A stretch of 64,000 nucleotides of DNA, from assembly GCA_964030475.1 (NCBI GenBank), contig CAXIPT010000002.1:5854161-5918160 (forward strand), given 5' to 3'. Made by a program: the position numbers and the translations under genes. This document shows, piece after piece, positions 14,033 through 35,910 of this stretch (position 1 is its first letter; each line of letters starts with the position of its first letter). This stretch comes from Tethya wilhelma. Its lineage: Eukaryota; Porifera; Demospongiae; Tethyida; Tethyidae. The notes beneath the pieces are model-generated. The model saw only the letters and a list, made by a program, of their open reading frames with translations, ran no database searches and was not told where the DNA came from.

Positions 14033-15493
14033 ATGGCCATGGAAGGCATTGAATCCATTCCACACATTTCAGAGAGAAACAGGGAGAGTGATAAATTGCC
14101 CGTACGCTACGAGTACCAAAGACCCGCTTTTCTCGAAATCACTCAAAAAGAAGCAGACGCTTCGAAAGATCACGGTCTTCGAAACATCCTCACTCCACAC
14201 GACATCCGTAGAATGCCTTGGCGTGCCGGTTACGCCGAAACAATCAATTCGGGTAAGACCCTCTACTTTAACGAAGATCAAGCCTCCATTTTCGTCAGTG
14301 CCTTGGACCATCACGATCAGGAGAAGGATATTTCCAGTAGCATTCCTTACGTACTCTTTGGCATTTTCGATGGCCATGCCGGTACCGGAGCTGCACTCAC
14401 AGCGGCTAACACACTCCACCATCACGTAAGGGAGAAGCTTATTCAGATTCGACGTTTTCTTGCGCGAGAGACGGCCAGTGTCATTGCAGAAGATGATCCT
14501 GGACTGGGTTGCATCGCAGAGCCTATACCGACCGAGATGTTGGTGATTGGAGCTCTGGAAGAGTCCTACGCTGAGATGGACGATCAGATTCGCAGGGAGA
14601 GACAGACGTATCGTATCAAGGGTGGTTGCACGGCCATCACAGCTCTCTTCTTACAACAAAAGCTCTTTATATCCAATGCTGGAGATTGTAGAGCAATTAT
14701 CCTCTCTGAAAAGCACACAAAAATCACCGAAATGTCAATGGATTTTACACCAGAGACAGACAGAAAGCGCCTTCAGACGCTCGCCTACTTGCAACCCCAG
14801 CTCCTAGGCACCCACTTTGGTCGCATAGAGTACCAGAGAAGGCTTCGAAAGAAGGACATAGGCTCCCGAGTGTTGTATCGCGACCGGCACATGTCAGGGT
14901 GGGCCTACCGTCTAGTGAACGAGGATGACGTGAGTCGCGTTCCGATGATCATAGGTCACGGGAAGCGTGCTCGACTCATGGCAACGATCGGGACGACACG
15001 AGGTTTTGGAGATCACGATCTTGAAGCTCCCGGTGGACTGTGGATCAAACCGTTTTTGACGCCGATACCCGAAGTGCGAGTGTTGGATCTCTCCACGATG
15101 AACTACACAGAGGGCGATATCTTGATCATGGCCTCGGACGGCCTTTGGGAGAGACTCACCAATGAAGAGGCTCAAGAAATTGTCGTGGAAACGTTTCAAA
15201 AGCATCCTATCGACGAAAAGATCTACACAACAGCAGCTCATAATCTAGTTTTAGCAGCACGTGGTACGTTTGGGAAGAAAGGCTGGCGAACCACAAAGGA
15301 GCAAATAGCCAGCGGAGATGACATAACGGTGTTTGTGATCCCCCTTCACAATTATCACACTCCACCCAAGCAAGGCTGCCTTGGCGAGCTTTTTGATAAC
15401 CTGCTGGACTCTGATCCTATTACTTACGCAGCAGGTACGCCGGAGTTCTTGGACCATGCACAAAATGTGTCACAGTTTGTACCTCTAAAGTGA
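14033..15493 (+). CDS. PP2C-family Ser/Thr phosphatase, PPM1H/J/M type
   Basis: Intronless 486-residue Mn/Mg-dependent protein phosphatase. The start is the ATG at 14033 (GACATGG context), because the frame upstream has no earlier ATG. Visible family marks: PWRAGYAETINSGK and NEDQAS near residues 63-84, the metal site FDGHAG near 112-117, GDCRAIIL, TRGFGDHDL followed by WIKPFLTPIPEVRVLDLS, SDGLW, and a late GDDITVFV aspartate motif. The PWxxGYAE...GKxxxNEDQA and GDHDLxxxxxxxxIKPFL strings point to PPM1H/PPM1J/PPM1M rather than PPM1A or TAB1. All metal-binding aspartates seen in active family members are present, so it should be catalytic. Length is close to human PPM1H (about 514 residues). 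The lack of introns among intron-rich neighbours could reflect an old retrocopy, but the frame is fully open. Confidence 0.93.
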   Translation: MAMEGIESIPHISERNRESDKLPVRYEYQRPAFLEITQKEADASKDHGLRNILTPHDIRRMPWRAGYAETINSGKTLYFNEDQASIFVSALDHHDQEKDISSSIPYVLFGIFDGHAGTGAALTAANTLHHHVREKLIQIRRFLARETASVIAEDDPGLGCIAEPIPTEMLVIGALEESYAEMDDQIRRERQTYRIKGGCTAITALFLQQKLFISNAGDCRAIILSEKHTKITEMSMDFTPETDRKRLQTLAYLQPQLLGTHFGRIEYQRRLRKKDIGSRVLYRDRHMSGWAYRLVNEDDVSRVPMIIGHGKRARLMATIGTTRGFGDHDLEAPGGLWIKPFLTPIPEVRVLDLSTMNYTEGDILIMASDGLWERLTNEEAQEIVVETFQKHPIDEKIYTTAAHNLVLAARGTFGKKGWRTTKEQIASGDDITVFVIPLHNYHTPPKQGCLGELFDNLLDSDPITYAAGTPEFLDHAQNVSQFVPLK

Positions 15494-16024
15494 TATTTTT
15501 GTGTAGATTTAATGTTGTGTGTATGTATGTGTGTGTTTATTTTTGTAGTATTGTGTGTGTACAATAATGTGCATGTCAATTGTAATACGTATACAGTGTA
15601 CTTGTATGTATTGTGTGTGTATGATGTTATTGCGCTATACTGTATGCATGCATGTGTGCATGTTGATGTGTGTTTGCCTGTGTGTGTTTATGTATCAATA
15701 TTTATACAATTTAATTCGATACCAAAACACTTCTCATGTAATTTGCATGAACTGTCTCTGTTGAGCATGAGTTAGGTATGCTATGTCAGCAACTACACAT
15801 GCATGTATACCACCTGTCTGCATTCATACATGCATATGCATGTTTAATGACCCCCTCTCGCGATGATAATGAGCCACAAACCATGCTGTCTACCGTTGTT
15901 TACTTGAGGTTGATGCTGTGGCAGTGCAGATCACATTTATAGCAGTTGTATGAGTTCCATCCGGGTGGATGTATACACACAAGTGCACTGACTGACAGGC
16001 TTGGCAGTTAGTTACTAGCAGCTG
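15494..16024. other. Intergenic spacer between PP2C and PLXDC-A genes
   Basis: TG-rich simple sequence covers about 15510-15690, probably the 3'UTR of the phosphatase gene. No convincing canonical AATAAA signal was found close to its stop codon. The rest is AT-rich sequence without ORFs or clear repeats. Confidence 0.5.
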
Positions 16025-16032
16025 TATATAAG
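16025..16032 (+). promoter_or_regulatory. TATA box of PLXDC-A
   Basis: TATATAAG lies about 200 bp before the ATG at 16226, leaving room for a transcription start near 16055 and a 5'UTR of about 170 bp. The match to the TATA consensus is good; use is inferred. Confidence 0.5.
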
Positions 16033-16225
16033 GCAGTCCATAGCTGGCATGGTCAGATAACAGTCAATATCGAGAGTTTGGACAAGTCACTCACTGAATT
16101 AACTGGCACTGCTCTTTAGCTATAGATATCAATTTCCAAATTTGTCTTCAGAAACAGCCACAGACTTGAAGCTTACAAAATTGACTTGAGAAAACTTTGA
16201 AAAATCACTGTCAACTGACGCAGTT

Positions 16226-25561
<9,336 letters not shown>

Positions 25562-25837
25562 TCAAACTACATATATATTTGTCCACATCGACAACTGAAT
25601 GCAGTGTAAACATCTAACATGAAGTATATACTGATTATTATACATGAGTATATTAATACTATTTTTTTGTGTACATTAATCAGCAATATAACAATATATA
25701 CAAGTTAAAGCAATCATTGTTTTCAAAGTGCAACAATTATTACAATCTATATAGCGCAAGCCAACATATTTAGTCACGTGCGTAGTGAACACATACACGT
25801 GACTTTCTGCATGCCGGAAATTATTTGTTCATCTGGG

Positions 25838-25845
25838 TATAAAAG
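25838..25845 (+). promoter_or_regulatory. TATA box before the orphan signal-peptide exon
   Basis: TATAAAAG lies 88 bp upstream of the ATG at 25926, at suitable spacing for a transcription start near 25870. Confidence 0.55.
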
Positions 25846-25925
25846 TAACCACAACAACTTGGAATTTGTTTTTCTTCACGTTGGAACGAACCGTCTGAGT
25901 CACGCCTCTACTGTCCCACAAAGTA

Positions 25926-25989
25926 ATGGAGTCAAGAGCTTCCTTGTTCTTGGTGCTTCTGGCAGCCACCATTGCTCTCCCTGTGAAAA
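25926..25989 (+). CDS. Signal-peptide first exon of an unidentified gene (rest not found)
   Basis: ATG followed by MESRASLFLVLLAATIALPV, a textbook signal peptide, then a GTAAG donor after phase 1. Size (64 nt) and phase resemble exon 1 of PLXDC-A (58 nt, phase 1), and a TATA box precedes it. I found no convincing downstream exon on the plus strand up to 32 kb. It may start a secreted or membrane protein with short or diverged exons. It may equally be a leftover first exon of a third PLXDC-like copy; the evidence does not decide. Confidence 0.5.
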
Positions 25990-26553
25990 GTAAGATTATA
26001 TAAATTGTACGTATGTCTATAATTTGAGCTGTAGACTTGTGTATTTTCAGTCGAGACTAAACATCTTTTAGTTACCTAGGCTTCAGAACTAAAGCCTTTT
26101 TTTGTAGACTAAAGAACTCTTGTGGACATTTTATTGTGTCTGCAAGGCTAACACTGTGTGTATGGTTTGAAATAAATATAAATTTTTGTTCATGATCACC
26201 CATGAATGTGGTTTCTTTGACCATTAGTATATAAAGTATAGATTTTGTATGCTTTGACACATTTAGAATAATGTCACAGTGACCATAGGCATTTGTGGCA
26301 TGTGCAATATCAGCACACTTGTATAGTTGGCCCTTATCACACGACCTGCAAAAATGTCCCCCTTCTCTGCACACCCTAGCTTGGTTGCCAGCTGACAGTT
26401 GTGTTTATGTCGGATGTAAGACTTAATGATGGTCGGGTAATTAGTCTAATTTGTAGGGTTTGTTTTAGATCTCAAACACAACCATTGATGCACCCACACA
26501 TACATGCATGCATGCATACCAATAGCATATGCTACTATTCTCCACACACACGT

Positions 26554-26589
<36 letters not shown>

Positions 26590-27222
26590 ACTATTGAATA
26601 CACTGGTCCTCACCAAGAGTCAATAAAGTTCAAGCAATTTCTTCATCACAAACACTACATCCAGACAAGACAAGCTCCTTCAACAGTAAGCTTTTGATAA
26701 GTGCAACAGTGAGTCTCTGTATACTACCCTGTATATAGCAATTGTATAACAATTAGTGTAGCAACTGCTTTATAATGGTGTCAATGTACCTTGCTCTCAT
26801 AGCCTGTTTGGAATGGTTGTTTTAGAACCACATTGCAAGGTAGGTTGTATCGGTAGTGGTGTTCCTATTTCATTCGTAACCTTGTTAATTGTGTTCAAGC
26901 CAGTCAAGAGAAAAGAGAGTAAAAATATTGGCAGCGAAATCAGTTCTTATGGTACATGTTTAGTATTGTTTATTGCTTTTTCTTCTTCTGGATGGTGATA
27001 ACCTTTAGTCTAAGAAACTGACCATGTCAAGTGCTATAGACTGCTGAGCTAAGCAACCAACTGACCAAATGTATTACTTTTGGTTGAGGAATGTAAACTT
27101 GAACTTTGCTGTGGACTATGTACACTAATCTGTTATTTTTGATGTGGATGGAATTCTGTAAATTTATGTGCAACCATTTCACAAGTGATTTGAGCTGCAA
27201 GTGAGTATATACCTATTCTTGC

Positions 27223-27265
<43 letters not shown>

Positions 27266-27853
27266 GATTGTTATACACCCCCATTGTGTATACTCACAAG
27301 TTTGAATATCTATTCTTTCTTGTCTGATGTGATAACATTTATCTAAGGAGCCAAGCATTATGTGAGCTACCACCAACTACTAACAGAGTACAACTGAACT
27401 ATCTACTCACAATGCATAATAAAGTGATTCACACATCAGTATAGATCTAGTGATGTATGTACTACATTACTGGGCGTATCATGTGTGTCATCATTTCTCA
27501 AGGGAGAAGTATAAAGTTATTTGGAATGTGCTGTATGTACATGTATAATGCAGATTGCATAAGATTTCTACAGAATATATGGTTCTGTATGTGTGTGTCT
27601 TAATAAGGCTTTTTGTAATGTATTGAATTATCACATGTGACTAGGAAACCTCAATTGTCAACTCAAGTTACAACACCCAGTGATGGATGTTTATACCTAA
27701 TTTAGCAAGTGCTGAAATTGTTGTCTCTAACAGGGCCGTCCTCCCATTGCCTTACAAGTATTTTTGGGGGGGATTTGTATAATAAATTTTTTTGGAGAGC
27801 TTTGGTAATAAGGGTACCAACAAAGTTGACCTGCATATCCAACATGTGTTTGT

Positions 27854-27915
<62 letters not shown>

Positions 27916-28026
27916 NATTCGGTTTTTTAGCGGACTAAATCGTCCACGACTAGGAACAAGACCTTGGTACCTGAAATCATTATTAAAAGCACCATTGTAT
28001 TACTACAAATAAATCTATAGTTAACC

Positions 28027-28144
28027 TAGACTCGCGTAGCCAGCCCGGCCCTCTCTAATATTCGCTCCGCATGCACGCTCCGGCTGGCTACGCGGAGCGT
28101 GCATGCGGAACGAATATAAGAGAGGGGCTGGCTACGTGAGACTA
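28027..28144. mobile_element. 118-bp hairpin MITE with 9-bp TSD
   Basis: The two arms are near-complete inverted repeats (TAGACTCGCGTAGCCAGCC... against ...GGCTGGCTACGTGAGACTA) with almost no loop. TAGTTAACC flanks both ends (28018-28026 and 28145-28153). Like family C, it begins TAG with a 9-bp target duplication. Confidence 0.85.
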
Positions 28145-29044
28145 TAGTTAACCAGGTCTGAGAGTGGTTGCTCATTCACTCACAAGCCCCCTCATATTAC
28201 CATATAAGGTCATGTGCTACATGTGTTGGAATCACAAGGTCACAATCACAGGCATGAAAGTTAAGGCGCCTAGGCAGTCACCAATTGTGGTCCCAGTCGA
28301 GGATCTAAGCTTAGCATATAAAATTCATACGAAAACCATTTGTGTAACCCATTCTCNAAAATAGCTTAGATCAAAAATCGGTTAGCAAAATCGATTTGAA
28401 CGTTCAGGGCCACTGTAGAACTAGCTTAGATAGTACTAGCCTAGGATAGAATGGCAGGCACTACAAGTATGGCTAACTTTTTTTGAGATCACTGACAAGG
28501 CATACCAGTGGCATCTGTATCTGACGAAAAAGCGTAGTAAAGAAGCCAATCTTTCACAAAAGAAGCGTAGCGAGGGGAGAACTTTTGCTTCTAGGAGTCT
28601 GCTTCTCAGTCACTGTACACAAAACACAGCTAGCCAGATAACGAGTTTCTTTGCCAGCTGATTACAAAAATGGCGGAAGTCGGAAAAGGGGTCTTCAGTG
28701 ACGTCACGTAGTGACAAATTGCTGAGCTGGCCAAAGCAAAGAAGCATGCACTAATCATTGCGTATGCACATGCAGCATTGCTTCCCTTCCCAATTGCTTA
28801 TACCAGTATAAACTAGTTATTGCTGTGTGTTGCTTAATCCCCTCCTTTCAACTTGCTCTCTCCCCATACAAATACATGCATATAACACTACTATAATTTT
28901 CAGAAAGTTTTAAGTAACTCCCCCCCCCCCTTTATTTTGCCCTGGGGGAAACCCTGTCCTATCCTATAAGTATCCCCTGCACCTTCTTTGCAAGCTTCAA
29001 GCTTATATATACAGAAAGTCTGTGAACTAAAATGCCATATGTAA

Positions 29045-29357
29045 TTTTGCCATTTGTACGAGAAGCATGCTGGATAAGCGAAAAGTCCGGATAATCGAAT
29101 TTATACTGGTTCTTTGCAGCACTAGCAGTAGCCACAATAGTTATTTAGCATGACACAACACTGGTAGATTGTATTTTTGACTTCATTTGGACTTGAATCA
29201 CTCAAATTTTGGCTGATACGTGCAAGCGTCAAGCTGGAAAGTAGGCAGAGTCTATAAAATTTTGTTCTAATTAATTAACTGAATTTTGGCCTTCCAGCTC
29301 GATCTGGATAATCGAGGTTCCGGATTAACGAGGTCCAGATAACCGAGGTTCTACTGT
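29045..29357. mobile_element. Probable pogo/Tigger-type TIR remnant
   Basis: The right side ends GATAACCGAGGTTCTACTGTA with repeated GATAATCGAG/GGATTAACGAGG units, and the left side has GTCCGGATAATCGAA. This terminal style is typical of pogo-like elements. No transposase ORF is seen. Confidence 0.45.
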
Positions 29358-30341
29358 ATTGCTGCACAGCCTAGCAATCCTAATTAGTTTCAAGCTTACA
29401 CACTGGAGGGCTTTGGAAAAACTTAGCTCAGCTAGAGTTTAGTAGTCTTATAGTATAAGAACACTGCATGATTTGTGGTAGTGTTCTAGTCACCTTTTGT
29501 GCACTTGCACACTTGCATCACAGTATTTATTGTACCTTCAACGTCAGACATTTGAAAATGAATATTAGGTGTGTTGAAACTCTGACTTTTGGCAGTAATC
29601 TAAATGAATGGTAATTGTTACAGAGGCAAAATGTTACTAAACCGAAAATTCGGCAGCTCTTATGTTTGGGGTCTGGTATAGCATTTTACCTATTGTCATT
29701 CACCTGTATAATTATCTGTCAATAATTCATCTATGAATCGGGAACGATTATATGACATGCACCATTATAACAAGAAGTGGGTAAGCTTCGCTCGCCCACT
29801 CTTTGTTTATGTACGTTTACAGCAGCATGGCTAAGCGCATACAGTATGTCCTTCTTGAGACACGAAAAACCTGGACTCATTGCCTGGAAAAAGTGCCTGA
29901 CCAGGGCAGGTCCACCGCCGGGAAGATTCAAGAGGGAGAAAAAGTGGTGCCCATGCAGTAGTCTTCGATGCCTTTTTTATTACAGACAGTAGTGACATAG
30001 CTGCAGTGTTTCCCCCAAAGGGAGGTAGGCATGCTCTCCGGATATTCTCTTGGTCTGTTGTTTGTCACCTAAGACTGGACAAGGCCTGCATATTTTGAAC
30101 AAATTTGTGCATGGCCTATGGGTAGCCTCGTTCCCAGGCCCATAGCCAATGGTATGCCTATGAGCATGCAGTTGTGAGTTACGATCTCTGTAGCGGCTTC
30201 TGCAAAACTGAGCTCTAATTTTTCAGTGTGTTTGGTCCAACTATTAGCCTAGCTATACTAAATTTCCAAATTAGAAGTTACAGCAGATTGTGCCAAGAGC
30301 TACAACGATTCTCCCCTTACCTTGGCTAATTCAAGATTACG

Positions 30342-31120
30342 TACTTGCTGTACATGCAAAGTTGTCCTGTAAGATGGTATATAGTCTTGTCCCCAGACTC
30401 CACTCCTTCTGGGGACAAGACAACTATACTTTGCATGAGTCATGATGAGCGTCGAGTTCTCTAGTTAGCTAGCTATATAGCTTTATGCATATGTACACCA
30501 TAATACCGAAGGTCATCGATATCAAACGTGCGAGGCACTTATATGCACTATGTGTACACCTAGTAGTAACAATATACCTGAACAAACTGGCTCACTTCTG
30601 ATCACATTTCTTATCAATACTTCCTTTTCTTCAGTTAGCCCGGCTAAATCAGATAGTTATAGTTTGTACAGATACACCAATAAAAAATATCTTAATGCCA
30701 TACGTGTAACAGTATACATGTACGACGTACCTCGTCTGTAATCTACTAAGTAGCCCTTTTCCATTGCACTTGCAAGATGACCTAAAATGGTACTAGGAGA
30801 TAAATTTCTTCTTTGAGCTACATTTGCCTGTGTATCACAATAGACGTATGAATGGTAATTTCAAATGGTCACGTATATTCAAATAACTTGCAACATACCA
30901 CAGAAATATTTTGGTCAGTGAAGATTTCATAACTGGCATTCTCTGTGTTAGTGAGGGCAGAAAGAATGTTTGTCCTCTTTACAAGTTCAACCTGATCATG
31001 AGTGAGATATCATAACTCAAATTAAATTCAGGGGGAAATGCATATGTGCAACGAAAAGAACTGGAAGCTCCAGTGCTTGAAACAAACACCAAAAGAGCTC
31101 TAGAACAGATTGTTAGTATT
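30342..31120 (-). pseudogene. Inverted partial copy of the WRN winged-helix (HTH) exons
   Basis: Near-identical inverted copy of 57406-58193, which carries WRN exons 28-30. Copied exons lie at 30991-30899, 30827-30731 and 30643-30578, with acceptors and donors kept. Coding differences that I read are synonymous (for example TTG to TTA), so the duplication is recent. No helicase or HRDC exons accompany it, so it cannot make a helicase. The right border coincides with the n at 31121, which leaves open an assembly artefact. A GTCTTGTCCCCAGACTCC hairpin near 30390 is part of the copied segment. Confidence 0.85.
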
Positions 31121-31164
31121 NTGAACAAACCTAGGCGAAACAAATAACTATTATTGAATAATCA

Positions 31165-31640
31165 TACGTACGGTAGTACGTATAGTAGGAATGGACCGAC
31201 TGTCCCATTGACACAATACAAAATGTTCATGCTTATAAACTTTCAGGGAAAGAAAGCTAAGCCTTCAAATGCATTTAATAGCCTCCCACAGACAGTTAGC
31301 TTACTGTATTAACCAAGAAGACTGGTAGAAAGTTTCTAGAGCACTCTGGAGAGAGTGCTCGCGAGAAGCCACAAGAGTGCAATTTTGTTCTCCTTCCTTT
31401 CTTCCTTCCTTCCTTCCTTCCTTCCTAACTGACTTACTTGAACGCGATTTCCAGACAAACAAAAGGCATTGAGCCAACTTTAACCATATAGTGGGACTTC
31501 ATTTCATCTGTAGTACGTCCTTTTCGACTCGTTTGCTGGCGAAAACGCAGCAAACAAAATTTAGGCAGCTTTGAAACTCTTGATATAAAATACTGTACTT
31601 TTTATTTAGCCATTTTGATGTTGGTAAAGGTCGTCAATAG
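31165..31640 (+). repeat. Diverged copy of interspersed repeat family A
   Basis: The start (TACGGTAGTACGTATAGTAGGAATGG... CCCATTGACACAATACAAA) follows the family A consensus at 38467, 41087 and 49755, with many substitutions. The interior contains a (CTTC)n run near 31392-31425. Confidence 0.5.
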
Positions 31641-31766
31641 ACCACGTGGTTTGCATGCATATAATGCGCATGCGCATCAAATGTACACCTTTTAGAGACT
31701 GACTAGTCTCTGCTGTGTGATTGTCTCCATGCAATTGAGCACCTTGGTGTTTAAAAAGTGAATGAA

Positions 31767-32136
31767 CAAGTAGTAAAAATTTTATAAAAATGAGAAGTGT
31801 AGGAATGGGCAGTGCGGTAAAAAGCAATGAAACAAGGCAAGTCTCTGAATTTCGGCACATGACTACTTCATTTTTTTGTGCCTTAACAGCTATTCTTTGT
31901 GTATCTACATTCTAAATGCTTGTTACTTCATCCAAATTAGTCAAGTGCATGATTGCCGTTGCATTGACTCATGAGCCAAACGACCGACATTCATAATGAT
32001 GGAATTCAAATTTGCAATTCACTCATGAAAATGAAGTAGTCATGTGCCGAAATTCAGAGACTTGCCTTGTTTCATTGCTTTTTACCGCACTGCCCATTCC
32101 TACACTTCTCATTTTTATAAAATTTTTACTACTTGT
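31767..32136. mobile_element. Foldback element with about 107-bp arms
   Basis: Arms 31767-31874 and 32029-32136 are almost perfect inverted repeats, from CAAGTAGTAAAAATTTTATA through TTTCGGCACATGACTACTTC, around a loop of about 155 bp. No ORF. The arm core TAGGAATGGGC resembles the TAGGAATGGCC core of family B foldbacks. Confidence 0.85.
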
Positions 32137-32570
32137 TCTATTATAGTTGATTGTGTGTTTTTGTAATAATGCATGGATCATGTACTTGTAATTATGTGTG
32201 AAATTATTTTTTAGACGATAATATTAATTGAATTAACTCTTTGTATAATAATTATAATTTATTGCATAGTTAATAATAATTGTAATTATTATCATACATA
32301 CAATTAAATCAACATTACGTACAATAATAATAAAACTCAGTCTTAATTGACTGCATGTAGTAATTATTGCGATTTAAAACTATTCATGATCATAATAATT
32401 ATTAACCATGTAACAACAGCTTTGAAACAAAATTAATGATACGAGATCGTGTATAGTATACCAGCTCTTATAAAAATTAATGCAATTAATACACATGAAA
32501 ACTATATAAATACAGTACATTCTTCTAGCTGTGCTTATTAATTTATTATTGTCATTATTGGATGGTTGTT

Positions 32571-35500
32571 TTATGACTCTTCAGTGAGCGTTGTCTTCCC
32601 TGACTCAATATTATAGGAGGCTGCGGTCTTGTTGAGAGTCCTGGCCTTAGGACGATGCTGTAGTCAACCATTGAGAGATGATCAGGTAGGTAGGTACAGT
32701 AGTATAAACATGAAATAAAACAACAATAGAACATTAATTATTATCAAAGGAACTATGTCACTATAATTATAAGCAGTGTTTTATAAATAAGACTAGAAAC
32801 CTTAAGTGTGCATTATGCCGAGCTACTAAGACTTGTAAGAACAGTTGACTACATAGTATACGCAAGTATTAGCAAAATGTGCAATATAATAATTATGGAG
32901 TAGTATGCAAACGTTCCTGAATATGGTACCCAAGAATAAACAAAAACGTTCCAAACGGCAAAAAAATTTATTTCAAGTAACAAAACACTGCTTATAGTGA
33001 CGCAGTTCCTTTGCACGGTTATTATAAGGCATGATGTGTGTGTGTGTGACTGTGTGTGTGTGTGTCTCACCTCAATCATAAACAGTCCGACGGGAGATGT
33101 AGGGTTCTTATATCCATACCACACCACAATGATACAAGCAGCAACCAATGCTATAGCAATCAGCAGTACAATGACCACCACTATGATACCAATGATAGGA
33201 CCAGTCCCCAACTGGGTAGATGGAGAGGCTATAGGGACAGAGCGTGTACAATATGGTGTTTGTAGTATAGGTAAAGGGTAAGATTTAAAGAGTATGAACT
33301 ACTATGTACTGTGTACTGTATAGCGGGAAAATTTCGCGGGGTTTAACTTTCACGGTTTTCACGGATCACGATCAATCTGTGAAAGTTTTTATCCACGAAT
33401 TCTTTGTATTACGTATGGGCTTGCATATAGCTTATCTGTAAAAGTTAAATCACAAAAATGTTTGACTAGAAACATCCGTGAAAGTTTGACACCGCAAAAC
33501 TTTCCTGCTATACGGTAGCCGGAAATATTGATGGTCATAACTTTGCCAGTACTTAGATCATTAAAGACAAATCAATTTTTTGTGTGCGTAGACAGTAGTG
33601 CATATGTAGACTATCTTTAAACTGTCCGGGTAACTTAGAGGTTGAAACATCTGATCAATATTCTGGCTAAATGGTATAACTGATACCAACAGGTGATAAA
33701 GTTTCAAGTAACAGTTGACCAACTAACTCATGCTTGCTTGCTTGCTTCACAAGAAGTAAGCTGGGTACGGTATGTGTGTGTAGTAACCATGCAATGTGTT
33801 TTATGTATTTTGTCCCAGAATGCCATGCATACATTTAGCGATACACACTGTGTCAAATTAGATTAATTTTAACCGCTAAAAATTTTCTTCACGAGTGTGA
33901 GCGGCAAAAGTTTCCACATCTATACAGTACAATTATTGTATGCTGAATTACGCGATGCAGAGTAGGTGTATATGTAGTATGTGTTAAGCTGGCATAGATC
34001 TGCATGCATGTATCCAACCTCATGGATATACTGTACAGATACCCAACACTCATACTCAGTACCATCTAGTGGGAAAGTTTCACAAACAATATATAACTTT
34101 TGCGATCTTCATCACAGATCAAGATCTGTATGCATGCTCATGTAAGTCTGTCAATCTACCAAATTTAGTTACCTACCAAATTTTCCAGCTTATCTTATTT
34201 TGCCAAGTTCTGTTTTAGCTTTTGGAGAGAAATTCTCTCCTAGCATTATGCCGTAAGTTTTATTCTGTGAAACTTTCCCATTTGATGGTAGATATAATAA
34301 TTATGTGCCACTCAGGCTAACATTTGGGGAGCACAACAACAGGAACAGTAGTTGTCGTACTAGTGGGTGTGGTTGTGGGTGGGGCCTTACTTGTAGGTGG
34401 GCCGCAGCTGGTGACATTCTGTGAAAGAGAAAATCAAAAGTACATGTAACATGATTATAGAATGTAAATTTTGATAATTAGATGTCCATCCAGTTTGAGA
34501 ATGCTGGTAGGAAAAAAAAATCTCTTAGAACTAGCTAATTTCAAAATTTTAAGCACCATTGTAATTGTTTTCCCCATTCTTTTGATTACTCTTCAAGCTT
34601 CCTGCACCTTATCAGCCGAAAGTCAGCCATAAAAAAAGTATGGCATGAATCTCATTATTTCACTTCCAGCGGCATTCTCAAACCTGGACTTTAAACTTGT
34701 AAACCATAATTATGCAGCTGCAGGCCTTCAATCCCACGTGCTTTTATTGCTAAATTCAGGGAAGTGAACCAGCAAAGCAAAGCAGGGAAGGCCTGGTTTA
34801 TGAGGCCACATTGCAAGTAGAGGGAAAACGTAGTTAGACTGAAACAAATAACTTTTGTGGATCTTCAAGTAATATAACTGTACATTTCATAATTCACATG
34901 TAGAGTTTGTGCAAATTTTGAGGAGATCATCAAAGAAATTTTGCAAAGCATGTTTATTTCAAGACTCACCGATAAGTAGCAGCCTGATTCAAACCATTCT
35001 TGTCTGTGTCTGTCAATACCGTCAGAACATCTGCAAAGAAAGGAGCAGACAGTTGCTCAATGCCCAAACAGAGTACCGTATATAATGGGAAATTTTCGTG
35101 GGGGAAATTTTTCGTGAATTTCGCAGTTTGATAGCTTTCCGCAAAAGTTTTCCCCCACGTAATTTCTAAGGTACAGTATGTAAGTGGTCGTCATGTAATG
35201 TTGAGATGCAATCCACGAAAATTTTCCCCGTGAATTTCTATTTGTCTCCAATTTTTGTTTGTTGAATTTCTTTTCGTGTGTTTCATTATGACAGATTTGG
35301 CACGCTACATAGCCGGTCTTTTCTTTACAATACTATCATTCATCCAACTTTGCATGTATATCACAAGCTCTCTTTCTTCTATTGTTGTGTAGTTAGTAAT
35401 CATAAGAATCAAGAGAACCAAAAAGTACACAATCTATATGTATGTACACTACGTACATAGGTTCCATATAATGTATGTTAGTAGTTGAGCTGACCTGTTC

Positions 35501-35580
35501 CGATCACTGCACCATGTGCAGCTGAAGGGAGAGGTTTGAGTGAGAGAGGAACACTCATCGCAGGAGGTAGCTTGGATGCA

Positions 35581-35620
<40 letters not shown>

Positions 35621-35844
35621 NNNNNNNNNNNNNNNNNNNNNNNNNNNNNNAAGGCCCACTTCCATTGTGTGTGTGTGCGTGTTGGAAGTTGCTGAGCAAC
35701 AGTAGTAGGTCAACAAGTTGTATGCATTTTTAAGTGTATTGTATTACTAGTGGGGATAGTACTACATGTATATTTCTGTTTACTTAGTAGCATGTGATTT
35801 CTTTGAAAAAGTCACAATGTAATCTTCCAACAAAATATTTCTAT

Positions 35845-35910
<66 letters not shown>

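Larger units (their letters stand above)
25990..30341. other. Intergenic or intronic stretch, no supported exon
   Basis: Contains CA/CT/GT microsatellites (26548-26586, 27231-27262, 27858-27915 ending at an n at 27916), a perfect-arm hairpin element (28027-28144), a pogo-like remnant (about 29045-29357) and another seam n at 28357. The longest plus ORF, near 29777, has no recognisable domain and no splice support. Confidence 0.5.

Noticed and set aside
29777..29992. 71-codon plus-strand ORF
   Set aside because: Basic composition but no signal, domain or splice support; likely chance in repeat-rich DNA.
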